Made by a program: the position numbers and the translations under genes. Below the pieces are notes generated by a model. The model saw only the letters and a program-made list of their open reading frames with translations. It was not told where the DNA came from and ran no database searches. Shown here one piece after another: positions 34,362-45,283 of a stretch of 64,000 bases of DNA (the stretch's first letter is position 1; each line of letters opens with the position of its first letter). The stretch is from Entophlyctis helioformis. Taxonomy: Eukaryota; Chytridiomycota; Chytridiomycetes; Chytridiales; Chytriomycetaceae. The DNA is taken from the NCBI GenBank assembly GCA_025526915.1, contig JAHLKH010000097.1, forward strand, positions 1 to 64,000, given 5' to 3'.

Positions 34362-35630
34362 TTAAATGTCATATCCGAGATCCCCCAAGTACTGCAGCAG
34401 CTCCATGTTGCCCGTTCTGGCTGCACGCTCAATGGCGTCGTTTGATGCGCGGCTGCCTTTCGAGTGCATGTACTTGACAACGTCCATGTGTCCATTTTCG
34501 ATGGCGGCGTCGAGTGCTTCAGACGTGCACTCTTCACCGCGGGTCTCGTGGAGCCACTGCACTACATGAATGTGGCCATTTTGAGCCGCGACATCCATCG
34601 CATCAGTCGTGCACCCTTCCGTCCTGTTCTCGTGAAGCCACTTGACAACATGCAGATGACCGTTTTTGGCCGCGCCATCCATCGCATCAGTCGAGCACCC
34701 TTCCGTCCTGTTCTCGTGGAGCCAGATGACGGCATGCAGGTGGCCGTTTGCCGCTGCCTGGTCCATGGCCCACTCCGTGCATTCCGGTACACCGAGATCA
34801 AACAAGAACTGCATAACATCGAAAAATCCACGGCTAGCAGCAATTTCAGCTGCACTGTGCCAGTAGTCGCTTGTCACATCATACTTGGCCATCCAGTGCT
34901 GGAGAGTGCCGTACTTGTCGTCGAGATGCTTGAGCAGATCGAGGCACCCCCAGTTGATGGCCATGCGAGCGAGTAAGATCGGTTTCGAAAAGTCGAGCAG
35001 ATCGAACCAGCCGTGCCGCATGGGGATGAGAAGCAGCCTCCCGCTGAGATCGCAGTCATCGTTATCAAAGTCGTAGTCGTCGTTGTTGTATTGTTTGTCG
35101 TATCTCACATATTCGATCTCGGTGTTGTCAGGAGAGCGCTTGCACAGACGGTCGTACATGGAACGAGAGTGTGCGAGGAGCAGTCCGTTGTATACCGTCA
35201 GCTCAACGTCCGGCAGCAGCGCCAGATCGCCCTGCCAGTCCATCTTGAACGCATCGATCCACAGCTCCAACTTGGTGACTTGGCTGAGTGTGGCTGTGTC
35301 GCCGAGCAGTCCGCACAGGAAGCGAGTGAGCGGGCCGGCGTGCTTGAGGATCATGGCGTGGATCTCGGCGGGCTTGCCGTCCCAGTGGCTGCTTCCAAAG
35401 GCGAGGTCGCCGGTGGCTGGCGGCACCACATAGCGAGGCACAACTGGCTGTGCAGTCGTTGCTAGCTGTCCTGGCTGTCCTGGCTCGACGGCTTGGCTGC
35501 CACTCGCTCCAACGACCTGCTCGACCACGGCCGGCTCTTCGACTGTGCTCTGCAGACAGCGCACTTGCTCGTCGCCGGCTGCTGCTGCTGCTGCTTCTGC
35601 GTTGCCTGCCGTCTGTCCCTGCATCTGCAT
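34362..35630 (-). CDS. Ankyrin-repeat protein with F-box-like N-terminal segment
   Basis: An intronless frame of 422 aa from the first in-frame ATG (35630); the frame is open a little further upstream without another ATG. After an Ala/Gln-rich lead, a segment SHWDGKPAEIHAMILKHAGPLTRFLCGLL looks like a diverged F-box, followed by an acidic Asn/Asp-rich linker. The C-terminal half has at least six ankyrin-type units of about 33-36 residues with the consensus A-x-NGHLHVVxWLHENRTEGCxTDAMD. Units 2 and 3 are nearly identical. Such WLHENR-type repeats are known from expanded families in chytrid-like fungi, oomycetes and large DNA viruses of protists. Substrate selection for ubiquitylation is possible but unproven. 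Confidence 0.8.
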   Translation of the reverse strand: MQMQGQTAGNAEAAAAAAGDEQVRCLQSTVEEPAVVEQVVGASGSQAVEPGQPGQLATTAQPVVPRYVVPPATGDLAFGSSHWDGKPAEIHAMILKHAGPLTRFLCGLLGDTATLSQVTKLELWIDAFKMDWQGDLALLPDVELTVYNGLLLAHSRSMYDRLCKRSPDNTEIEYVRYDKQYNNDDYDFDNDDCDLSGRLLLIPMRHGWFDLLDFSKPILLARMAINWGCLDLLKHLDDKYGTLQHWMAKYDVTSDYWHSAAEIAASRGFFDVMQFLFDLGVPECTEWAMDQAAANGHLHAVIWLHENRTEGCSTDAMDGAAKNGHLHVVKWLHENRTEGCTTDAMDVAAQNGHIHVVQWLHETRGEECTSEALDAAIENGHMDVVKYMHSKGSRASNDAIERAARTGNMELLQYLGDLGYDI

Positions 35631-35845
35631 CGTCACAGCCGCTTCCTCGCTTTGTGGTTGTCCAGACAAGATCCACTCGACGCGATCGTCCAACAAGAGT
35701 CATTGAAACGAACGAGAATGTGGGACATGCACCGACACGGCATAAGCCATGCCATGGTGCACAGTGTGGCTGACTTGGTGGACTGGCTCTTGGTGTACTA
35801 AGCGAGCACCTGGACAACACAGTCTTGGCCAGACAAAGCTTCAAT

Positions 35846-36684
35846 CTATAACATAGACCGCATGGACCGTCTGGCCGTCAACCACTCTCGCATCGTCTGG
35901 CGCATCTTGGCGTCTGTGGGCACAAAATGCCCACCGTCGTGCCTGACCAGCGTCTGCAAGTCCTCTTGTGGGTGTGTGTGCTCGACCGACGAGGCAGGCG
36001 AGCCGGCAGACTCTGCAGTGGCGTGGACCGTTCTGAGAGCATCGATCAGCGCAAGACTGCGTTCAGGCAGGACCCACTCATCGGCGTCGCCAACGACATG
36101 CAGTCCGTGCACCGACGCGGCGGCGGCCGCTTTGACAGAGTCGCGAGCCAGACCCTCGCCCGGCAGGAATCCCGACACGGCCACGACAAAGACCTGCGGG
36201 TTCAGTCGCTGGGTGCGGTTCAGGTGGCCGGCCAAGATCCATGCCATGGTGGCTCCCTGCGAGAAGCCCAGGATGCCGTCAAACGGCCCGTGGGTCGCCC
36301 ATTCGTGCTCGAGATGCGCAAGCGAAGCCTCGAGGCCCGTGTACTCTTTTGTGGCCTCGTCGTACAGCCACCACGCCAGCTGGTCGTCCTGGGCTTGGTC
36401 CTTGTTGACCAGCGGTCTGACGTGCTGCGGCGCTACTTTGTGAGGGGCCGACACATGGTCTGGGCCGGCACACAGTCACGAGCATGAGTCCTGCATTCAA
36501 GGGCTGCATGCAGCTCATGGGAGAGGGGCGACATACGGCATTCGTAGAGCTTGGCAATGTCCTTGCGCAGGACGGCTGTGCGGCGACGAAAGACGGGTCC
36601 GTTCTGGGTGTATCCGTGCAGACACAGCAGCTTTCCGAGCTTTGCACCAGCAGCAGCACCAACAGCAGTCGCAGACCCCGACAT
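35846..36684 (-). CDS. FSH1-family serine hydrolase
   Basis: Two exons, 36537-36684 and 35846-36459 (762 nt, 253 aa), joined in phase 1 from GTATGT to CCCAG. The alpha/beta-hydrolase family FSH/OVCA2 is shown by LLCLHGYTQNG near the start, APHKVAP, the nucleophile elbow GFSQGATMA (Ser), the acid in VVGDADEWV (Asp), and the final RHDGGHFVP (His). Members are small cytosolic carboxylesterases of uncertain natural substrate. The gene is close to the SKN7 3' end, so the two are head-to-tail on the minus strand in the order SKN7 then FSH1-type. Confidence 0.92.
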
Positions 36685-36713
36685 TGTGTTTGTTTCAGGA
36701 GAGGTTCATTTCA

Positions 36714-39700
36714 TCACGTCTGGCGAGGACGCTTGCCAGGACGGCTGGCCGAGGCTGGGCCAGGCGATGCCAGACGCTGAGTGGTTGCGGCTGCAGCGGT
36801 GGGCGGCATGGTCGCAGCCGGTGCCGCGACAGAGGCAAGAGTGACACTGCCGTGTGTCACGGGTGCGCAATGTGCAGGTGCGGTGCTGGGGTATGTGTCG
36901 GGTGTCGAGTGAGGCTGCTGCTGCTGCTGATCGTGTTGTTGCAATTGCTGTTGCACTTGCTGTTTGCTTTTTACAGGGGAATGTGTACGCGGTTGTAAAG
37001 TGATGCGCGGCGATGGATGGGGAGATGCGCCGGGACGCGAAGACGGGCTACGCTTGCCAGACGAGCGACGCGTCGGGTCTGGGCCAGACGCGGCAGCAGA
37101 TCGGCCGGGTTTGCTTGCTGGCAAGTTCAGCCCGAGCAAAGACATGCCTTGAAGCTCAGACGTCACCGCTGGAGATGTGAGCGCCTCTACAAACGAGCCG
37201 TACGCGAGAGGCCCGGTGGTTGCATGATTGCGAGAGGCTGTGACAGCCGAGAGCGAGGATGCCGTCTGGCGCGCCTCATCAGTGTTTGCCTCCTCGTCAA
37301 TCTCGTGGATGGCCAAAACCTTGGGATTTCCAAGACTGAGTTGCGACTGGCGGTTGCCCTGGCTTACTCCCGGCAGTCCCAGCCCGGTAATGGTCGCACC
37401 GCTGAGCTGCAGATGTTGGCAGTACCTTTGGATGCAGCAAACCGAGTCAGCAAACACGAAAGCAAAACGTTGCCAGTTGGAAGCGGTCAGAAAAACATGG
37501 TGAGCAAGCCATCTTACCGCTTGATGACGTCCAAGAGGCTGCTGAGGTTGAATGGCTTTGAAAGCACATCGTTCATGCCGTTGGCGAGGTACATGATGCA
37601 GTCGTTTTCGGTCGTGTTTGAAGTCATGGAGATGATGGGCGTGAGCTGGTCAAACTGGCGGATGCGCGTCGTCGCCGAGATGCCATCCAACTTGGGCATG
37701 ACAATGTCCATCAGCACCAGGTCGTACTTGGCAGCACCGCTGCCCATACGCTGCACGGCATCCAAACCATCCACTGCAACGTCAAAGGTGCAGCCAAAAA
37801 CCTGAAGCAGGCGGGCAGACAATCTGCGGCAAATGTCGTCATCTTCGACAATGAGCACTCGTGGCGGGACCGACCTGCGATGGGATGCGTGCATGTGAGA
37901 CGGGGCTGTTGAGACAACTGCTTGGCAAGGCAAGATTCATCAATGCACACGTACCAGCCAGGTATAGCTGCATTGGCACGACTGAATCGCACACCGCCTT
38001 TAGACGAGAAGGCTGCAAGGTGCATGGGCGGGAGCGGTGGCGGCACGGACAAAGACGATGTCGTCGAATTCGCGCCCATGGCAGACATCAGCGAAGACAG
38101 AGATCGGTTTGCATCCATACCGCTTGATCCGGCGTCAGTCGAGGCCGCTGCAAGTGATGGTATAGTGGTCGCCAGACTGTCCAGCAGACTGTATCTGGTC
38201 GGCAAGGATCCCAGAGCCAAAACAGTCATACTGCCCGAGGTTGTGGATGCAGTCACGGCAGCCGCCACGCCAGCGCTATGGCCCGACATGCCAAGAAGTC
38301 TACCGAGAGAGCCGCCGTCAAACCCCCCGCTTCCACTTGCGCTGCCGGGTTGAGAAGAGCCAGGATGGTTCAAAGTGTTGTTCAGCGGCATGCTGTGTCG
38401 CGACGAGTCGCCGTAGTTGGCCATGAGGATCTGATCGCGAAGAGGGTCTTCCGAGCGAGCATTGGTCGCAAACTGTCGCGCAGTCGTACCCAAGCCGTCT
38501 CGTGTGCCAGGAGCGCTCGCCGCCAAGTGCTCGTCACTGTACGCCGTGTTGGTCATCAACGCATCCGTATCTGGAAGATTGGCCGTAGAGTGGGCAGTTT
38601 GAGAGGCTGCAGGTGCCGACGCGGATGTTGTTGAAGCAGCCGCTGCTGATGCAATGGCCGAGGCTTCTGCAGCCGAGACTGGATCGAATGGGTTGAAGAA
38701 TGGCTGGGCGTACGATCCAATGGTTGCTATGCGCGCCAATGCCGCATTTTGATCGGAAAGTCGGGCAGTCTCCCAGTGCTGTGCGCGGCTTTGCAGTCCC
38801 TGCAACGCGTGGCGGTGCTCGTGTTTGGTAGGATGTTTGTGGGGATGTCGATGGCGATGACTGTGAGGTTGCTGGCGCTGGTGCTGGGTGGGTTGAGGAT
38901 CAAAGACGTGTGGCGGTGGTAGCGTGGCCATGGCAGCATCCGTGTCAGAGTCATCACTGTTTCCTGTCAAACTCTGCTCGATGCCAATTCGAGGCCATGT
39001 CGATGCATCTGCGATGTCCTGGCTCTGGTTGACACTGTTGCTGCTACTGCTGCTATGGATGGCGTCACTTTGAACAGGCTCTGGAGCAAGCCCGCTCGGC
39101 CTGTGCAGGCGATGGTGGGGAGCGGGAGCGGAGCCGCCGACGACCGTGCAGTGCACAATGTCCTTGATGATATCGTCTTGCAGGGAGAGTACCGAGCGAA
39201 GACTGGACATTTCCTGGAGAGCGAGGCGGTAGCTGTGGCTCAAGGACTCGAGATGGCCGGCCATGTAAACCTGTGCCTTTGTCAGGGCTTCGATCTGCGT
39301 CTTGAGCAGGGCAGCCTCCGAGGACGACAGCAGCCCAGCAGGATCGGCTGTTAGGGGATTTGGGCCACTGCCGCTTGGATTGTGGCTGTCGTTGTTGGGG
39401 TTGGGAGGAGGGCCGGGCATGGATGCATGAGTCGCGGTTGCTCCTGCTGACGCCGAGCCTGCGGCCGGTACTGGAGTAAGCAGATCCGAGAGCAGTGACG
39501 GCCGAGCCATGCCTGCAGCCGAAAGGGCGGCAGCAGCCAAAGCCGCCGATGACGCGGCAGACTCGACCGAGACGATTGGAAGGGATCGCGCAGCTGGTAA
39601 GGCGTGCAACGCGACAGTGCTGGAATCACAGTCGCCCTTGGCAATGGCTGTACTGGCCGTTGCAAGCAAGTCTCGTGCTGTTGCGCCAGAGCCGCCAGAA

Positions 39701-41197
39701 GCGGAGGTGGCAGTGGCAGAAGCTGGTGCCGCTACCGACGCCTTGGTGGCAGCAGCAGCCGATGCAGCCGATGCAACCGAGACAGGGGCTCCAGACGGAC
39801 CTGTGAGCGACTGTCTCGCCTTGTTGGGGGCAGCTTTGCGACGAATGCCGTCGAGCAGATCCTTGCGGTTCAGACGAAAGTTGGGGTGGCGGAACTCCCA
39901 CGCCTGCTCGCCATACGGCTTTGTGTCGCCTGCCGACTTGATCTTGTGAAAGTCGTACTTGTTGAGCTGGCGCACGAAGCTGGCAAAGTTGTTGTGCTTG
40001 AAGTGCTGCGGCAGAATGATGCGGGCAAACTCGGTTGGCTCCTTGACCACAAACGTGTCTCCCTTAGTGCCCCAGGACACCAGCTGCTGCAACGCATTCT
40101 CCTCTAGCATGCTGCGCGACGAGACAAAGACAGCCGCGGCGAGGGTTAGATTGCCAACCGCATTGTCCATGCAAGTTGCAACGAGAATGGTCAGCAGCGG
40201 CCGAGGATGGAGACCCAGCAAGCCACGCCGGATCCGATGGAGCGGGCAGGCAATGCAGACGCACGGCAGATGAGACGCGCATGTACCTGTAGAGCTTCTT
40301 GACAAAATCTGGAGCAGCATTGCCACCAGTCAGCAGCGACGACTTGAGCTGGAGCTGAAGCTGCTGCTGCTGTTGTTGCTGTTGCTGCTGCTGGTGAGTG
40401 GACGAGGCGGACTGCTCTGGGATGCCCGATGTGCCTGTGGCACTGGCAACACTTGCTGCTCCTGCGGCAGATGGCTGGGGTATTTGCGGTGCTCTGAGAG
40501 CAGCTGGTATGCTGCCATCATTGGCGGATCGTGGAGCCGCAGCGACCGAGGAGGCAAATGGGTTGGCAGGCATGAACAGCATCGGCGTCTGGTCGGCGGC
40601 CGATGCACCGCTTGGTCCCAAGCCTGCGCCATTGCCGTTTCCGCTCAGGTCCAACAATCCAACGCGCTGGATGTCGAGCACCGCGTCGATCGGCCCCGGG
40701 CCCAGGTGCGGCAGCTGGGGCCCAAGGCTGCGATACTGCGGATGTTGCTGGTGTTGCTGGTGTTTGCTGCAGATGATGTGAAAGGTGCCGACTGTCTGGT
40801 GCATCCAATGGACGTGCAGGGGCATGGCCTGCGGCGCCATTGCCGCTGCTACTACTGCCACTACCGCTGCCGCTGCTGCTGCTGCCGCTGGCATCGTTGG
40901 GCTGATCATGAGGCTGGCCATGAGGCTGGCCATGGGCCGTGTCCTTTGGCGGGGGGTGCGACTGGGGCTGGTGTTGTGATTGTTGGTGCGATGGCGTGAG
41001 GTGATCGGGCAGTGGCTGCTGCTGCTGGTAGAGAGGTGGCTGCTGCTGCTGCTGCTGCTGCTGGAGTGGATGGGGGGCATGCATGGGGACGGGGTCTTGC
41101 AGCGAGCGAGGCAGATAGGGCGACCATCCCAGAGGGTGCGGATGGTACTGGTAGGGGACATGCGGCAGCGGCGGCGGCGGTAATTGGTGGTCCAGAA

Positions 41198-41249
<52 letters not shown>

Positions 41250-42053
41250 CTGTTGCTGCTGCTGTTGTTGTTGTTGGACCTGGTGCAGTTGCAGCTGATG
41301 TGGTGGAGCCTGCGGTGGCTGCGACGGGGGGAGCGGTTGAGGTGGATGCAGCTGGGGAGGGAGCAGCTGGGGAGGGCTGCTGTGGTGCAGCATGTAGACG
41401 GGGGCAGGCAGAGGTGCACCACCGAGGGGCGGGCCGGCGGTTTGCATCGGAGGAAAGCGGGGCTGGTGCAACGGGTGGTGCTCGTTGTGGTGGTGCTCGT
41501 TGTTGTAGTGGCCAGAGTGGCCGGAGTGGGGGGCTTGGTAGGGGTGGTAGTGGCCGTAGTGATGGGTGTGGTGATGGGTCTGGTGATGGGTCGGTTGGGC
41601 CTGGTGGTGGGTCTGGTGGTGGGTCTGGACCTGCGACGGGTGCGACGGGTGCGACTCGTGGGCCTGGTGGGCCTGGTGGGCCTGGTGGAAGCGTGCTGGT
41701 GGTGGCAGCGGAAAGTGCCGGACGTCGGGCCTTGATGGCGAGCCGCGCGTCAGCGAGCCGCGCGCAAAGACGCCGTGAGGAGAACGGCCGCTGGGCTTGC
41801 TGGGCTTGCTCGGGCCATGGGGCTTGCTCGGGCTGTGGGGCTCGCTTGAGGCACGAGCAGACACGCCTGGCTGAAAGGGCTCGGAGGGCTCAAAGGGCTC
41901 AAAGGGCTCAGAAGGCACGCCTCGCTCGCCAGACGCGGGCGACAGCGCTGGGGCGGCGTGCCGTGGCTCGTCGGCTGCTGGCAGCGGTGGGGCCGAGTGG
42001 GCCGAGTGGGCCGAGTGGGCCGAGTGGGCCGAGTGGGCCGAGTGGGAGGACAT
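36714..42053 (-). CDS. SKN7: Skn7-type transcription factor: HSF DNA-binding domain plus receiver domain
   Basis: Exons 40287-42053, 37955-40111, 37518-37874 and 36714-37425. The HSF-type DNA-binding domain crosses intron 1 (PDFVKKLY-SMLEENALQQLVSW, FARIILPQHFKHNNFASFVRQLNKYDFHKI). A coiled coil (EAALLKTQIEALTKAQ) follows, then a long Ser/His linker. The receiver domain (PRVLIVEDDDICRRL) has phospho-acceptor Asp in LVLMDIVMPKLDG, Thr/Ser in ISMTSN and Lys in LSKPF. Skn7/Prr1 is the nuclear output of the fungal osmotic/oxidative phosphorelay. The N-terminus (over 550 residues) holds HSA repeats, His-rich blocks and a long Gln run (41186-41276). Exon 1 is out of phase by one: frames must join near 40860. 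Intron 3 ends in AAG. At about 1660 aa it is far longer than yeast Skn7. Confidence 0.9.
41186..41276 (-). repeat. CTG/TTG repeat encoding polyglutamine in SKN7
   Basis: On the coding strand this is a CAG/CAA run of about thirty glutamines in the N-terminal extension of SKN7. Confidence 0.9.
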
Positions 42054-43177
42054 GGGCCGAGTGGGCTGCAGCACCGCACGGCACGGCGAGTGGGTACGTG
42101 AGTGTGGGGTGTTGGTCAGCCAGCCAGCCAGCCAGCCAGGCAGGGACACACAGACACAGACACACACACACACACACACACACACACGGCAGACAGACAG
42201 CCCCTGCAATCCAAGCCGGCGTGCGAAATGTTGGGTTGGGGGGGGGGGGGGGGGGGGGGGGGTTCGCGTGCCAGTGGCCACCACGGTGGACGTGCGCGGG
42301 GTGCGGGGTCGGCGGCCGATCGCTCGCGGCGGCGTGGCTCGGTGCCGAGTGCAGTGCGACGCACTCGCATGAATCCCCGCACCCTCGCACACACACACAC
42401 ACGAACGAACACGCTCTCCCACTCACAAACACTCACGCATGAATCCGCATCATTCGGAACGGGATAATGACTCATGGCGTGACGCACCTTCCCGGAAGGG
42501 TCGAGTCGAGGCTCTGCGGACGGCTCGGACGGGTCGCTGCTGGCGTGTCTTGCGCACGGTCCAACGGTCTGCAGACTCCCTGGCCTCTCAGACCCTTGCA
42601 CGACGTCTCGGGCGGTGCGCTGCTGCAGAACCGTGCGTCAGTGCCATGTCGCACAACTCGGTCTGTCTGTCTGGCCCGGCCAAGCCTGGGCTGGCCTGGT
42701 CTAGTCCCTCATGCCATGCCACGCCATGCCATGCCATGGCGGCAGACCCTGTGCCCATCCTGTTCCCTCGTGTCTCCTCAAAGTCCACAAACGCCACAGC
42801 TGACACAAGGGTATCGCTCGTATACCACTCACTTGGGTTCGTGAGTCAACTTGACTCACGCTGTGGCGGGCTGGCTGGCGGGATGTCGTTGACTGGGTGT
42901 GCCGATGCCGGCCTGCGTGCGTGCTGCTATTCTGCCCTTGCTGCTGCTCTGCCCTTGCTGCTGTTGCTGCTGCGGCTGCTGTTGCGTGGTCGAGCAAGGA
43001 CGGAAACGTCGTCAGCAGAACAGGCAAGACGGGCAAAGCCTGCTGTGCTGGCTGCTGCGCTGACTGCTTTCCTGTGTCAAGCCTGTGCGTGCTGCACAGG
43101 TTCTTTCCCATCTCGATCCGTCCTGCCAGAACGCCGAGACCGGCAGTCCAGGCTTTGCCTTCCCGACAAATTGTTCA
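42054..43177. other. Upstream region of SKN7 with CA repeat and 25-base G run
   Basis: A (CA)n tract (about 42161-42187) and an uninterrupted run of 25 G (42238-42262) lie 100-210 bp upstream of the SKN7 ATG. Further left, 42715-42740 has a CATGC-type repeat, and 42820-42860 has inverted GTGAGT/ACTCAC elements. No family-like exon was recognised. The 3' end of the XRN-like gene could extend a little into this region. Confidence 0.6.
42238..42262. repeat. G homopolymer, 25 nt
   Basis: Three G at the end of one block followed by 22 more, with no interruption, in the SKN7 upstream region. The exact length is probably unreliable in any sequencing method. Confidence 0.9.
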
Positions 43178-44910
43178 TTATCTTCGGGTCACGGCCGATT
43201 CGTCGGCTCGCGGAGCGTGCGTCAGCATCTGCCGGGTCATCAGACAGTCGTGTTGGTCCCTTGGCGTCGCTTGGTATCGCAGTGGCACTCCAGCACATAC
43301 GAAGCAGTGGCGCTCCAGCACAGGACCTACCCGCTCAGACGCCTCTTGTGCAGTCACCGCGTTGCCAAGCGCCTTGGGCCAGTCGCTCCTCCACTCCACG
43401 CTCCCGAGCTGCTCCATCCACGCTTGCACTCCAACGCACATGGCCTGCCACCGCAGCGGCCCTTGCGGCTGATACACGTACTCGTAGTCTAGACACTCGC
43501 CTGAAAAGTACATGCCCATGTTCCACCGGACAGCCTCAAAGTATGCCTGGACTTGGCCCATCGCGTTCGACTGGTCAATCGATGCCAAGTTCGTCGTGCG
43601 CTGACAAGCTGAGCGGTCGCTGCGTCGGTCGTGCAGCAGATGGCTCACGGCCAGCAGATTGACAGTCATGCCTTGGCGCGTCAGATGAACCAGATATCCT
43701 CGCCTGCCGCCCATGCCGGGCAGTCTCTGCATTGCCTGCGGCGACAGCACTCCCTCTGGCGCTTGCGCTTGGTGCAGCGCCAGATATGCAGCAAACAGAC
43801 TCGCGAGCGGCCGGTGCGGCAGACTCGGCAGGTTATCGTTGCCCGACATCAGAGTGAGCAGCGCCACATCTTGCATCACCCGTCCGACATCGGCGCCTGG
43901 TAGGTGCCTCTGCACCTCTTGCCGCATCTTATCCAGCGAAAACACAACGCTGTCTAGTCCTGTGCACTGCACGCAGTCGGCCATTGGTGCTGCAGTAAGC
44001 ACTGCCACCTTGTCCAAGTCAGTTCAAGTGTCCTGCCTCATCAGCAAACAGCCCGCAGCCATGCCAATGGACTTGCATTGAATGGCTGCATCGGCGTCGC
44101 CAGAGACAATAGTGAACCTTGGAAGGGCTGGTCGACGACCCTCTGTTACCATCGCATGGCCCGCGTTCCCTGCCGCGTCCGTTTCGTCTCGTTGCAACGC
44201 AAGCAGCCGCTTCAGCATCTTGGACTCTCCCTCGCCCGCCTCCGACGATCTGCTCAGCCAGTACTCTCGGTACTCATGCCCTGCCTGCGCATCTCGGCTT
44301 TGCATTCCAAAGCACTGTTCCAGCGTGTCTTCAAGTCGCCTGTAGTATGCCGATCCTGGTGTGAGAGAGAGTCGGTGCACCCGCCCCGGCGTATTGAGCA
44401 TCTGCCTCCATTCGTGGAGTTATCAGCAACGCATGCGATGGCAGCCAGCACCCACAGCTTGCTCAACCGACCTGCGATGTGCCAGGGGACGCCAGCAGCT
44501 TCTGTCGTCGTTTCTGCTGCAGAGCCAACTTGGCCAACGCCGCAGGTCCGTCGATCGCCATGGACAGCGATCGCAGAGGACGCAGGTCCTGGCTGGCCAG
44601 CAGCCTGTCGATGCGGCCGAGCACAGCGGCTGTGAGTCTGTCCTCGGCCTCGCTGCTCGACCGCATCGTGCGATGAATGACAAAGCTGAGATCCACAAAC
44701 AGGTGGTCGGTTTGCCGACGGGAGCGCTGTGCATTGGGCTGTGCATACGCAGCATGGCGTCTAGGCGCATATGCAGTTGCATGGTTGCCATTGACGTTAG
44801 CAGCGACCATGGGCTGGCACCTCCATTCACATCTCCACGCACTGCTCGGCAGTCGTCATGGCTGCAGGCATCGTCTTGCGCAGCCACGACCAAAAACTTG
44901 CTGAGCCCAT
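43178..44910 (-). CDS. Short divergent XRN-type 5'-3' exoribonuclease
   Basis: Exon 1 44843-44910 (MGSASFWSWLRKTMP, like the XRN start MGVPxFFRWL), exon 2 44472-44760, exon 3 from 44401. The core motifs of XRN nucleases occur in order: HLFVDLSFVIH, AIDGPAALAKLALQQKRRQ, LTPGSAYYRRLEDTL, EAGEGESKMLK, VSGDADAAIQ, LLTLMSGNDNLPSLP and YFSGECLDYEYVYQPQGP. All expected metal-binding Asp/Glu positions are present. An intron between exon 3 (near 44050) and the last exon (near 43990) is required by an in-frame TGA, but its donor is unclear; GTTTGC is the only phase-matching one. The product is about 540 aa, less than half of Xrn1 and smaller than Rat1, with no obvious C-terminal domains. RNA degradation is inferred from motif conservation. 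Confidence 0.82.
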
Positions 44911-45283
44911 CCGTCAGGTTGATTGGAAGAGATTCCCAAAATCAATCAATTGTTGCAGGCATGGCCTGATGGAAAACGTGTCACGTGGAGGACACGTGAC
45001 TGGACTGCGATGCTGTGGTCCCGCGCATGGTCCGGCGCTTGACCTTTTGTGGAATGCCACGCTCAGTGGTGCAATCAGCAGGCGATCAAGCAGCTTAGTA
45101 GCTGATGGTCTGCCCAGCAACAACACAGATCTGGCTCGCCGCGCCAATCCTCCATCGCGCATTCACAAGCCAGCCCAACGGAACATCAGCAAGTTCTGAT
45201 CGGCCAATCAGCCAGAAACGCTCAGGGGTTGTGGTATGAGCAGTTAAGCTGTCCCATCTGTTCTCTCTCCAGAAATCCTCATC
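44911..45283. promoter_or_regulatory. Bidirectional promoter with paired TCACGTG elements
   Basis: The space between the divergent XRN-like gene and the membrane-anchored gene holds TCACGTG at 44981-44987 and CACGTGA at 44993-44999, together a 19-bp inverted repeat TCACGTGGAGGACACGTGA. CACGTG is the E-box bound by class B bHLH factors. Function is inferred. Confidence 0.6.

Noticed and set aside
41012..42442. 476-residue plus-strand frame rich in Gly/Ala
   Set aside because: Antisense of the Gln/His-rich SKN7 N-terminus.
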